Assembly (NCBI GenBank): GCA_002314775.1
Contig: DCHE01000013.1
Location: 1 to 64,000, forward strand
DNA: 64,000 nt
From: Lachnospiraceae bacterium UBA1760
GTDB lineage: Bacteria > Bacillota > Clostridia > Lachnospirales > Lachnospiraceae
Direction: 5' to 3'
Within the stretch, counting starts at the first letter, position 1. Every line of letters begins with the position of its first letter. A program made the translations under genes and the position numbers. The notes under the pieces were generated by a model. It ran no database searches. It worked only from the letters and a program-made list of their open reading frames with translations, and was not told the DNA's origin. Shown one piece after another: positions 1 through 7,607 of this stretch.

Positions 1-40
1 GTTGGATGCGACTTACATATTATACAAGGAGGAATTTAGT

Positions 41-1234
41 ATGAAGACAAAGAAATTATTATTTTTAGCAGTAATGGGAATTTTAATTCTCTCATGTGCA
101 GGATGTGGAAAGAAAAAGGTGAACTTAAATAAGTACCTTATTGTGACAGAAAGTGGATATGACGGAATTGGAAATGTAGAGTATAAATTCGACAAGGAAG
201 CATTTATTAAGGATTACAGTGGAAAGATTAAGTTCAACAAGAAAAGCGATGATATTAGTCAGTTAGTAATTATGTCAGGTGTGTCTTATGAGGAGGCACT
301 TGTAGAGTTTTGTGTAGATTGCAAAACTGAGGACATCACATACCATGTATCAAATGGAGACGTGATTAATATTGTCTGGGATTGTAAGGATGTTATGGCT
401 GAGGATTATTTTAATTGTGAATTAGAATATTCACCAGTGAAGTATACAGTTTCTAAGCTTACTCCACTTGATGATTTTGATCCATTTGAGCATATGGAGA
501 TTAAGTATAAAGGAACCTCTGGAAAGGGAAACCTTGAGGCGGTTTTTGATGAAAGCGTTCCAGAAATGGCATTAATGACAGTGGACTTCACAAAAGTTAA
601 CAATGAATATTTATATTACTATTATGGTAACGGAGACGAGGTAAAAGTAACAGTTAGTTGTATTGAAGAATTTTTAGCTGAAGAATATGGAAAGAAGCTT
701 TCTGTTAAGGAAAAAACCTTTATTGCAGACGGATTCGGAGAGTATGTGAATGACATAAGTCAGGTTAGTGACGATAAGTATAAGGAAATGGATGATAATG
801 CACGTAGTATTTTCAGTGAAGAGTGTAAAAGCTGGGATAGCAGTGAAAGATTTAACAGCATGGAATTAGTCGGTAATTATGTATTTTCACCAAAGTCTGA
901 AGACGAATGGCCAGAAGGAAGATTACAGGATGTTTCAAATGCAGTATATTTTGTATACAAAATTTCAATGACTAATGCGGAAAATGAGGAATTTACATAT
1001 TATTGGTATACATTCTATCGTAAAGTTACAGTAACAAAGGATGGCGTATGTGAGTGCGACCTAACCAATGTAGGAAATCCTTCAGGAGGAAGCTTCTTCG
1101 GTGTTTATGGAGATGCTGTCAAGTGTGATTCTAGTCATTATGTTATAGGATTTTCTGACTTAGCATCCTTACATGCTAAGCAGCTTGAGTCATTTTCTTC
1201 AAATGAATATAATGAGTCAACCAATATAAAATAA
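41..1234 (+). CDS. Putative lipoprotein with two internal repeats
   Basis: Predicted lipoprotein of 397 residues, function not recognised. The start at 41 follows an AAGGAGGA ribosome site; an upstream in-frame ATG at 2 lacks one. Residues 1-23 form a lysine-rich start, a hydrophobic stretch and cysteines at the end (LSCAGC), as in lipoprotein signals, so it should be anchored outside the membrane. The rest looks like two related modules of about 100 residues: GYDGIGNVEYKFD near residue 36 parallels GTSGKGNLEAVFD near 157, and SNGDVINIVWDC parallels GNGDEVKVTVSC. A further aromatic-rich C-terminal part follows (YYWYTFY near 325). The next gene, on the same strand 158 bases away, encodes a sigma-factor fusion with an ectodomain; a functional link is possible but not shown. 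Confidence 0.8.
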   Translation: MKTKKLLFLAVMGILILSCAGCGKKKVNLNKYLIVTESGYDGIGNVEYKFDKEAFIKDYSGKIKFNKKSDDISQLVIMSGVSYEEALVEFCVDCKTEDITYHVSNGDVINIVWDCKDVMAEDYFNCELEYSPVKYTVSKLTPLDDFDPFEHMEIKYKGTSGKGNLEAVFDESVPEMALMTVDFTKVNNEYLYYYYGNGDEVKVTVSCIEEFLAEEYGKKLSVKEKTFIADGFGEYVNDISQVSDDKYKEMDDNARSIFSEECKSWDSSERFNSMELVGNYVFSPKSEDEWPEGRLQDVSNAVYFVYKISMTNAENEEFTYYWYTFYRKVTVTKDGVCECDLTNVGNPSGGSFFGVYGDAVKCDSSHYVIGFSDLASLHAKQLESFSSNEYNESTNIK

Positions 1235-1288
1235 TAAAGATATACTGAAGGATAATGTGTGAAATAATACAATAATACTAAGAAAGTA

Positions 1289-1326
1289 GTGATAACTATT
1301 GTACTTTGTTGTATAATAGTTATCAC
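1289..1326. repeat. 12-bp inverted repeat before the sigma-factor gene
   Basis: GTGATAACTATT (1289-1300) and AATAGTTATCAC (1315-1326) are perfect inverted copies around a 14-base spacer. No T-run follows, so it is a poor terminator. Its place about 65 bases before the sigma gene fits an operator or a leader hairpin. The rest of 1235-1392 shows only a smaller AGTGT-TAT-ACACT palindrome near 1354. Confidence 0.6.
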
Positions 1327-1392
1327 ACAATATTCGGCGAATAATACCTGCGAGTGTTATACACTTGATTGTACGAGAGAAAGGGAGATTGT

Positions 1393-4011
1393 ATGAAATA
1401 TTGTAAGGAATGTGGCTCTGAGCTAAGGACAAAGGCTTCATTTTGCAGCATTTGTGGAGCTAAAGTAATAGACGAATTAGATGAACTGGCTATCAGGTTC
1501 TTAAATGGTGATCAGGATGCATTTTCTGAGATTTATTCAAGAACATATAGCTGGGTTATAAAATATATCTCAGCGAGGGTAAATTCATGTGATGTGGAGG
1601 ACTGTGCGCAGCAGGCGTACCTTAAGCTTTATAATAATATAGGCTCATATCATCCCGAGTCAGGAAGGTTCAGGCCGTGGTTCAATACAGTACTCAGTAA
1701 CTGCTGTAAAGACGTCTATAAAAGTGTAGCAAGGTACAATTCCCACCTTGAATCAATGTACGATGAGGAGGACAACGAGATAGAATTTGTTGATCCTGGA
1801 ATATCTCCTGAACAGTATATGGAGCAGCAGGACATTGCAAATATTTTAAATCAGGTATTATCAGAATTAAATGATAACCAGAGACAGTGCCTCATGCTCT
1901 ATTACCTAGAGGATATGAAGTACCAGGAGATAGCAGATATACTTGATATACCACTTAACTCCGTTAAATCAAGTATAAACAAGGGAAAGGCAAAGGCTCA
2001 GACAAAGCTTGTCGAGATGGAGAAGAGAGGTGTCAAGCTCTTCAACATTGCGCCATTCTCATTCTTTATTGTTCTTCTTCGAAGCTGCGATTTTTCGGCG
2101 TTCTATTCATTTACAGGAGTGTGGACACAGTTTATAAATGGACTAACTGCAGGTACGGCTGCAGGTACTGCGGCAGGGGCTGCTGCCGCGGGAACTTCAG
2201 TAGCAGGGACAGGAGGTGCTTCCTCAGTTGGAGTGGGTGAGGGCGCTGCTTCGGCCGGAATCATGGCTTCTGGAGGAGGTGTTGCTGGTTCTACAATGGG
2301 AGGCGAAGTGGCAGGTTCTTCTGTGGGAGCTGCTGCCGCTAATTCATCTGTAGCAGGTGCCAAGGCAGGTGCAGTAGGCAGCGGAACTGCAAAGGCAGCA
2401 GCTACAGTCGCTGGAAAATCAGTTGCAGCCAAGATTGCAATCGGTCTATCAATTACAGCTCTTGCAACTACAGCTGCGGTTGCTGTAATCGCTATTGATA
2501 AGAATAAAAAAGAAGATAAAACCACTGAGATAACCACCGAGATATCTACAGAAGTAGCCAGCGTTACAACCGAGGAAGTAACCGAGGAGGATACAACTGA
2601 GGCATCAACTGATGTTGCTGTTGATGATAAAACTGCAAGATATAATGCATTTGCAGAAGTACTTTCTAAGGCCGAGAATGCATATGGCGTTGGAGAGATG
2701 ATAAAGGTTTCAGAACTTGATTTTTCGGGACAGCAGGTAGATATAAATGATTTAGAAGCTGCGGGAGTTTGTGCCTATAATAGCACATATAAGGGTGTGT
2801 TCTATGCCAAGCTGCTTGATTTTGATAATGATGGTGATGAGGAACTATTATACCTTTATAGAAGTGGAGCAGGAAAGTATATCTATGAACATGTTGCTGA
2901 TTATCAGAATGGAGAAATAACTGATGTGAAATTTGGACAAATTGTCCATTTAGGTTATGAGCTTAGTACACATGGAATGTCGGTGTCTGAGATTGATGGC
3001 AGCTATTACCTTGCTAATTATGAGCAGGAGGGTGAAGATTTTACAATATACTACTTAGAATTAAAGGGGGATTCATTTGTAACGGCTCATACATATAAAG
3101 AGGATTGGGATTCTAGTAGAGGGGAGACAGTGTGTACCTTTGATGGCACAGAGGTGACTTCATTTCAGGCAATTAACGATAATGAGAAGATAAATATTGA
3201 TTTTGATTTCTACAATATCTGGGCGGATTCCAATTTTGATGCAAGTCAGTATGAGCCTAAGATATTTGAACTGGATGTTTTAGCTGAGACTAAGAAGATT
3301 CTTGGGATGGAGAATACCCAGCCAATTGAATCAGAAAATGCTCAGTATAAAGCCTACTCAGACTGGTTAGATGATGTTGAGGCAAAATATGGAAAAGCTG
3401 AAGTGGTTGAAGCTTCAAGTATTAATCATGAGGGGGTCGAAGTTTACGAAGGTTTCGAAGAAGAAATCCAAGGGGTTAAAATATTTAATGGTTTGCATTA
3501 TGCTAGGCTTCTTGATTTTGACAATGATGGTAATGAAGAATTGATATACGTGTATAGGGACAATTTGTCGATGTATGTAAATCTAGTAGTTATAGGTTAT
3601 GTAGATGGTAAGATTAAAATACTTGGAACTCAGGACTATTTATCTTTTGGAGTTGAGGACAATATTGTAGATAAAGTGGGGTATCATTTTATATCAATTA
3701 GCGAGATAGATAGTACAGTATATTACGAAAAAAGGGAAAGCGATTGTGATAGTTACACTTCTTTCATATTTTATGGACTTGAAAATGGCGTGTTTTCCAT
3801 AAAGCATGAGGATAGATGGGAGTGGTATCCGAATAAAACGTATTATTTTGATGGTGAAGAATATGAAAGAGATAGAGCTAGTGAAATAGGAGTGTTCATA
3901 AAAACCGTTACGACAATATATTTGGATACTTGCTGGGAAGGAGTTGATCCTACTTATAAAAAACCAACTCAGGTTCTGCAGGAAACAAGAAACACCTTAA
4001 AGGGAGAGTAG
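1393..4011 (+). CDS. Membrane-tethered ECF-type sigma factor fusion: zinc ribbon, sigma, TM, duplicated ectodomain
   Basis: 872 residues; start at 1393 after AAAGGGAG. Residues 4-21 carry CxxC...CxxC (C4, C7, C18, C21), a zinc ribbon. About 33-105 match sigma region 2 (DVEDCAQQAYLKLY) and about 150-205 region 4, ending in a helix-turn-helix (YQEIADILDIPLNSVKSSI). A hydrophobic patch (about 214-240) precedes a roughly 90-residue Gly/Ala/Ser-rich linker and one membrane helix (about 347-370). A Thr/Glu linker follows, then two related modules (about 415-650 and 650-872), each with a calcium-loop-like DFDNDGxEEL (near residues 477 and 709). Seen: sigma and ectodomain lie in one uninterrupted frame. 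Inferred: the sigma part is cytoplasmic and the modules outside, so release or signalling would need proteolysis or conformational change. No separate anti-sigma gene is adjacent. Confidence 0.85.
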   Translation: MKYCKECGSELRTKASFCSICGAKVIDELDELAIRFLNGDQDAFSEIYSRTYSWVIKYISARVNSCDVEDCAQQAYLKLYNNIGSYHPESGRFRPWFNTVLSNCCKDVYKSVARYNSHLESMYDEEDNEIEFVDPGISPEQYMEQQDIANILNQVLSELNDNQRQCLMLYYLEDMKYQEIADILDIPLNSVKSSINKGKAKAQTKLVEMEKRGVKLFNIAPFSFFIVLLRSCDFSAFYSFTGVWTQFINGLTAGTAAGTAAGAAAAGTSVAGTGGASSVGVGEGAASAGIMASGGGVAGSTMGGEVAGSSVGAAAANSSVAGAKAGAVGSGTAKAAATVAGKSVAAKIAIGLSITALATTAAVAVIAIDKNKKEDKTTEITTEISTEVASVTTEEVTEEDTTEASTDVAVDDKTARYNAFAEVLSKAENAYGVGEMIKVSELDFSGQQVDINDLEAAGVCAYNSTYKGVFYAKLLDFDNDGDEELLYLYRSGAGKYIYEHVADYQNGEITDVKFGQIVHLGYELSTHGMSVSEIDGSYYLANYEQEGEDFTIYYLELKGDSFVTAHTYKEDWDSSRGETVCTFDGTEVTSFQAINDNEKINIDFDFYNIWADSNFDASQYEPKIFELDVLAETKKILGMENTQPIESENAQYKAYSDWLDDVEAKYGKAEVVEASSINHEGVEVYEGFEEEIQGVKIFNGLHYARLLDFDNDGNEELIYVYRDNLSMYVNLVVIGYVDGKIKILGTQDYLSFGVEDNIVDKVGYHFISISEIDSTVYYEKRESDCDSYTSFIFYGLENGVFSIKHEDRWEWYPNKTYYFDGEEYERDRASEIGVFIKTVTTIYLDTCWEGVDPTYKKPTQVLQETRNTLKGE

Positions 4012-4095
4012 TAGAAATGAGTTGCTTCAATATTGGAAAATATTAATAATCTCAGTACGAATAAATAGAGGCTCTAAAGCATTTGGTGTATTAAT

Positions 4096-4124
4096 TTGAT
4101 AATTCCCCCGCCATATGCTAAAAT
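4096..4124 (+). promoter_or_regulatory. Promoter of dapF
   Basis: TTGATA (4096-4101), 17-base spacer, TAAAAT (4119-4124), with TG one base upstream of the -10 (extended -10). Transcription would start near 4131, inside the inverted repeat that follows. Confidence 0.65.
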
Positions 4125-4153
4125 AATGACCGAATGGCCCACATTCGGTCATT
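4125..4153. repeat. 11-bp inverted repeat over the dapF transcription start
   Basis: AATGACCGAAT (4125-4135), spacer GGCCCAC, ATTCGGTCATT (4143-4153). The perfect dyad begins directly after the -10 hexamer, where a dimeric repressor would block initiation. No T-run follows, so a terminator is less likely. The regulator is unknown. Confidence 0.6.
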
Positions 4154-4186
4154 ACTAATTTACTACGAAAAAGAGGAGGCACGCTT

Positions 4187-5032
4187 ATGAAATTCACAAA
4201 AATGGAAGGCCTTGGAAATGATTATGTATATGTAAACTGTTTTGCTGAGAAGGTAGAAAATCCTTCAGAGGTTGCAAAGAAGGTCAGTGACAGACATTTT
4301 GGAATTGGCTCTGACGGACTTATTCTTATAAATCCATCTAAGGTTGCGGACTGTGAGATGGAGATGTACAACTCGGACGGTTCACGTTCTGAGATGTGTG
4401 GAAATGGAATCAGATGTGTTGGTAAGTATGTGTATGACCACGGAATTGTAAAGAAGGACAGCATTTCGGTCGAGACACTTGCGGGAATTAAGTACATCGA
4501 TTTTATCATTGAGGATGACAAGGTTAAGATGGCAACTGTAAATATGGGTGCGCCAGTGCTTGACGCTGAAAATGTTCCATATGTGCCATACTCAGATGAA
4601 TATAAGGAGAAGGCAGTTTCAATGCCAATTACCGCAGATGGAGTCGAATTTAAAACAACCTGCGTATCTATGGGCAATCCGCACAGCGTTGTATTTGTAG
4701 ATAAGCTTGATGAATTTGACTTTGAGAGATTTGGTCCTATCTTCGAATGTCATGAGACATTTCCGAGAAAGGTGAATGCTGAGTTTGTTGAGATTATCGA
4801 CAGAACGCATGTAAGAATGAGAGTTTACGAGCGTGGTGCAGGGGAGACTCTTGCCTGTGGTACAGGTGCAACAGCAGTTGCGATGGCATGTATATTAAAT
4901 GGTTACACAGAGGATGAGGTCAGAGTGACTCTTCTCGGCGGAGACCTCATAATTCGTTATGACAGAGAGAAAAATCTTCTCTTTATGACAGGACCTGCAA
5001 CAACTGTATTTGATGGTGAGATAGAGGTTTAA
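4187..5032 (+). CDS. dapF: Diaminopimelate epimerase
   Basis: Converts LL- to meso-diaminopimelate in the cytoplasm, the last step before lysine and the source of the peptidoglycan cross-linking residue. The 281-residue length is usual. Both catalytic cysteines are visible: C71 in SEMCGNGIRC and C224 in GETLACGTGATA. The start at 4187 follows AGAGGAGG. It is read from its own promoter at 4096-4124, with a dyad over the start of transcription. The partner aminotransferase dapL lies 456 bases downstream, so the pair covers the last two steps of the direct aminotransferase route. Identification is firm. Confidence 0.97.
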   Translation: MKFTKMEGLGNDYVYVNCFAEKVENPSEVAKKVSDRHFGIGSDGLILINPSKVADCEMEMYNSDGSRSEMCGNGIRCVGKYVYDHGIVKKDSISVETLAGIKYIDFIIEDDKVKMATVNMGAPVLDAENVPYVPYSDEYKEKAVSMPITADGVEFKTTCVSMGNPHSVVFVDKLDEFDFERFGPIFECHETFPRKVNAEFVEIIDRTHVRMRVYERGAGETLACGTGATAVAMACILNGYTEDEVRVTLLGGDLIIRYDREKNLLFMTGPATTVFDGEIEV

Positions 5033-5051
5033 AATAAATCAAGAGGTAATT

Positions 5052-5160
5052 ATGCGAGTAATACTTGTTGAGGATGACATAGCACCTTCTATGGAATTGA
5101 ATATGTGCTTCATGTGGAGGGCTTTTACATAGTCATTAATTTGCCAATTAATATTATTAC
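5052..5160 (+). pseudogene. Remnant of a response-regulator N-terminus
   Basis: After an AGAGGT ribosome site, an ATG at 5052 opens MRVILVEDDIAPSMELNM, which looks like the first strand and acidic pair of a receiver domain. The frame then runs into a stop (5130-5132). A shifted frame continues plausibly as LHVEGFYIVI, matching the expected next helix and strand. No phosphoacceptor Asp region or DNA-binding domain follows. I read it as a frameshifted, truncated relic. The alternative is a chance 26-codon ORF; the short length limits certainty. Confidence 0.4.
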
Positions 5161-5229
5161 ATTAATAATATTAATAATAACAAGTATTATTGTCACAAAA
5201 GTAATGTCTAAATAGGGATGATAAAGAGG

Positions 5230-5264
5230 AAAACAGGGCGGTTTTAATAACTGCTCTGTTTTTG
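5230..5264 (+). terminator. Terminator after dapF and the receiver remnant
   Basis: AAAACAGGGCGGTT (5230-5243) pairs with AACTGCTCTGTTTT (5249-5262), 14 pairs including two G-U, with a short T-run at the end of the stem. Confidence 0.65.
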
Positions 5265-5330
5265 TTAAATAATAAAAGAATTAATATGATGATATTTAAA
5301 TAATTTAAGTAATTGAATAAAATAACCAAA

Positions 5331-5359
5331 TAGACAAATTGAGGCTTGTGTTTTATAAT
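5331..5359 (+). promoter_or_regulatory. Promoter of dapL
   Basis: TAGACA (5331-5336), 17-base spacer, TATAAT (5354-5359). It implies a leader of about 120 bases before dapL. Confidence 0.6.
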
Positions 5360-5422
5360 TCTAGAGGAACATTCCAAGTTGTGGCGAAGCCATGATATGG
5401 GATGATGTAAACTGATTAGAAG

Positions 5423-5466
5423 GAGCCAGGTGATGTATTTCAGTTATTTTAAAATAACTGGGGCTC
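5423..5466 (+). repeat. Leader hairpin upstream of dapL
   Basis: A perfect palindrome of two 10-base halves (CAGTTATTTT at 5441-5450 and its complement at 5451-5460) lies between GAGCC (5423-5427) and GGCTC (5462-5466). It ends about 10 bases before the AAGGAGG ribosome site, so it could act as an operator or affect translation. It does not match a lysine riboswitch that I recognise. Confidence 0.5.
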
Positions 5467-5488
5467 TTAATTCAAGGAGGATGATAGA

Positions 5489-6706
5489 ATGATTAAGGTA
5501 AATGAGGATTATTTAAAGCTTCCAGGAAGCTATCTTTTCTCAACAATAGCTAAGAAGGTTAATGCTTATTCACAGGCTAACCCAGATAAAAAGATTATTA
5601 GACTTGGTATTGGAGATGTTACTCAGCCACTCTGCCCTGCAGTTATCGACGCTCTTCACAAGGCAGTTGATGAGATGGCTGTTAAGGAGACATTTATGGG
5701 TTATGCTCCAGACCTTGGTTATGAGTTTTTAAGAAGCACAATTGCTAAGAATGATTATACACAAAGAGGCTGCGAGATTTATGCAGATGAAGTATTTGTA
5801 TCAGACGGTGCAAAGAGTGATTCTGGTAATATCCAGGAGATTTTTGCAAAGGATGTTAAGATTGCAGTTTGCGATCCAGTTTATCCAGTTTACGTTGATA
5901 CTAATGTTATGGCAGGAAGAACTGGTACATATGATGCAGCAACTGGACTTTGGAGCAATGTAATCTATATGCCATGTACAGCTGCAAATGGATTCTCGCC
6001 AGAGCTTCCAAAGGAAGTGCCAGATTTAATCTATCTCTGCTTCCCTAACAATCCAACTGGTGCAACTATTACAAAGACAGAGCTTCAGAAGTGGGTTGAT
6101 TATGCTAACCAGAACAAGGCAGTTATTATCTATGATGCTGCTTACGAGGCATATATCAGTGAGGACGATGTTCCACATTCTATCTATGAGTGCGAGGGCG
6201 CAAGAAATTGTGCAATCGAAATCAGAAGCTTTTCAAAGAATGCAGGATTTACAGGAACAAGACTTGGATTTACTGTAATTCCTAAGGATATAAAGGATGA
6301 AAACGGAGTTATGCTTCACTCACTCTGGGCAAGACGTCACGGAACAAAGTTCAACGGCGCACCATACATAATCCAGAGAGCAGGAGAGGCTGTTTACTCT
6401 GAGGCTGGTAAAGCCCAGACTATGGAGCAGATTGCTTACTATATGAATAATGCCAAGTATATCTACGAGGGACTTAAGTCAGCAGGCTACACTGTTTCGG
6501 GCGGTGTAAATGCACCATATATCTGGCTTAAGACACCAGACAATATGACCTCATGGGAGTTCTTCGACAAGCTTCTTGAGACAGTAAATGTAGTTGGTAC
6601 TCCAGGCTCAGGCTTTGGACCAAGCGGAGAGGGCTATTTCAGACTTACTGCATTTGGTACTTATGAGAATACTGTTGAGGCTATTGACAGAATTAAGAAG
6701 ATGTAA
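5489..6706 (+). CDS. dapL: LL-diaminopimelate aminotransferase
   Basis: A PLP enzyme converting tetrahydrodipicolinate and glutamate directly to LL-diaminopimelate, bypassing the acylated intermediates. 405 residues, normal for the family. The N-terminal VNEDYLKLPGSYLFSTIAKK and IIRLGIGDVTQPL are typical of DapL. The PLP lysine is K250 in SFSKNAGFTGTRLGF, and the phosphate-side GRT and FPNNPTGA motifs are present. The start at 5489 follows CAAGGAGG. It has its own promoter and leader hairpin and is followed by a strong terminator. Its product feeds DapF, encoded just upstream. Confidence 0.96.
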   Translation: MIKVNEDYLKLPGSYLFSTIAKKVNAYSQANPDKKIIRLGIGDVTQPLCPAVIDALHKAVDEMAVKETFMGYAPDLGYEFLRSTIAKNDYTQRGCEIYADEVFVSDGAKSDSGNIQEIFAKDVKIAVCDPVYPVYVDTNVMAGRTGTYDAATGLWSNVIYMPCTAANGFSPELPKEVPDLIYLCFPNNPTGATITKTELQKWVDYANQNKAVIIYDAAYEAYISEDDVPHSIYECEGARNCAIEIRSFSKNAGFTGTRLGFTVIPKDIKDENGVMLHSLWARRHGTKFNGAPYIIQRAGEAVYSEAGKAQTMEQIAYYMNNAKYIYEGLKSAGYTVSGGVNAPYIWLKTPDNMTSWEFFDKLLETVNVVGTPGSGFGPSGEGYFRLTAFGTYENTVEAIDRIKKM

Positions 6707-6762
6707 ATAAAAAATAACAATCAAATCGCGAAGCATTTTGCGAGTTTTAAGCTTGACCTTTA

Positions 6763-6809
6763 GGGCATATAACCATCTGGTTGTATGCCCGTTTCTTTTT
6801 TGTTTTTTT
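6763..6809 (+). terminator. Terminator of dapL
   Basis: GGGCATATAACC and GGTTGTATGCCC form a 12-pair stem with loop ATCT (6763-6790), followed by a T-rich tract to 6809. Confidence 0.85.
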
Positions 6810-6889
6810 ACTTTATACTTTTATGCAGTTCAACGAAAAATGAACAAAAACATTAAATAAATTTTAAGGTATTGCCGAGTTGTATAAGG

Positions 6890-6918
6890 TTGAATATGTG
6901 GTCCATTCATGATAGAAT
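6890..6918 (+). promoter_or_regulatory. Promoter of the polysaccharide operon (rfbC)
   Basis: TTGAAT (6890-6895), 17-base spacer, TAGAAT (6913-6918) with TG before the -10. It is the only clear promoter seen before the run of genes from rfbC to the third glycosyltransferase. Confidence 0.6.
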
Positions 6919-7005
6919 ATATTATTAAAAATGATAATAGGTGTACTATGTTCATTTGTAAAAAAAATATTATTATTAAATTCATATATGAAAGGAAAGA
7001 ATGTA

Positions 7006-7593
7006 ATGGAAACAAAATTTGGTAAGATTACAGTGGAGACATGCGAGAAGAATGGAGTAGAAATCGAGGGACTCAGAGTTATCACACCTTCTGTATTTGG
7101 AGATGAGAGAGGCTACTTCATGGAGACATATAACTTCAACGATTTCAAGGCAGCAGGAATTGACTGTGAGTTTGTTCAGGACAATCAGTCAAGCTCAAAG
7201 AAGGGAGTTCTTAGAGGCCTTCATTTTCAGATTAACTATCCACAGGATAAGTTAGTAAGAGTTGTAAGTGGTGAGGTTTTTGATGTTGCTGTTGACTTAA
7301 GAGAGGGCTCTAAGACCTATGGACAGTGGTATGGTGTACTTCTTTCAGCAGAGAACAAGAAGCAGTTCTTCATCCCTAAGAACTTTGCACATGGCTTCAT
7401 CGTATTATCAGAGAGCGCAGAGTTCTGCTACAAGTGTACAGATTTCTACCATCCAAATGATGAGGGCGGACTTCTTTGGAAGGATCCAGCAATCGGTGTA
7501 GAATGGCCACTTCCAGAGGGAATGAAGTTCGAGGATCTTACTATTTCAGACAAGGATCAGAAGTGGGGCGGAATAGATACACTTAAGAAGTAG
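7006..7593 (+). CDS. rfbC: dTDP-4-dehydrorhamnose 3,5-epimerase
   Basis: Epimerises dTDP-4-keto-6-deoxyglucose at C3 and C5 to the L-rhamno form. 195 residues, a cupin of the RmlC family. It shows the expected FGDERGYFMETY, QDNQSSSKKGVLRGLHFQ (with the catalytic-region His), VFDVAVDLR and the FVVLSE-like FIVLSESAEFCYKCTDFY. I chose 7006, which follows AAAGGAAAG; a longer frame from 6931 has no ribosome site. It leads the polysaccharide operon. Its upstream enzyme rfbB lies at 28651 behind the aspS-gatCAB block; rfbA and a clear rfbD are not in the window. Confidence 0.94.
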   Translation: METKFGKITVETCEKNGVEIEGLRVITPSVFGDERGYFMETYNFNDFKAAGIDCEFVQDNQSSSKKGVLRGLHFQINYPQDKLVRVVSGEVFDVAVDLREGSKTYGQWYGVLLSAENKKQFFIPKNFAHGFIVLSESAEFCYKCTDFYHPNDEGGLLWKDPAIGVEWPLPEGMKFEDLTISDKDQKWGGIDTLKK

Positions 7594-7607
7594 GAGAGAT
7601 TATTCCA

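Noticed and set aside
2103..2537. 144-codon Ala/Pro-rich ORF on the minus strand
   Set aside because: It is the antisense shadow of the Gly/Ala-rich linker of the sigma fusion; repetitive GC-rich codons remove stops.
5052..5132. Intact small gene for a 26-residue peptide
   Set aside because: The receiver-like sequence continues in another frame, so a decayed gene explains it better.
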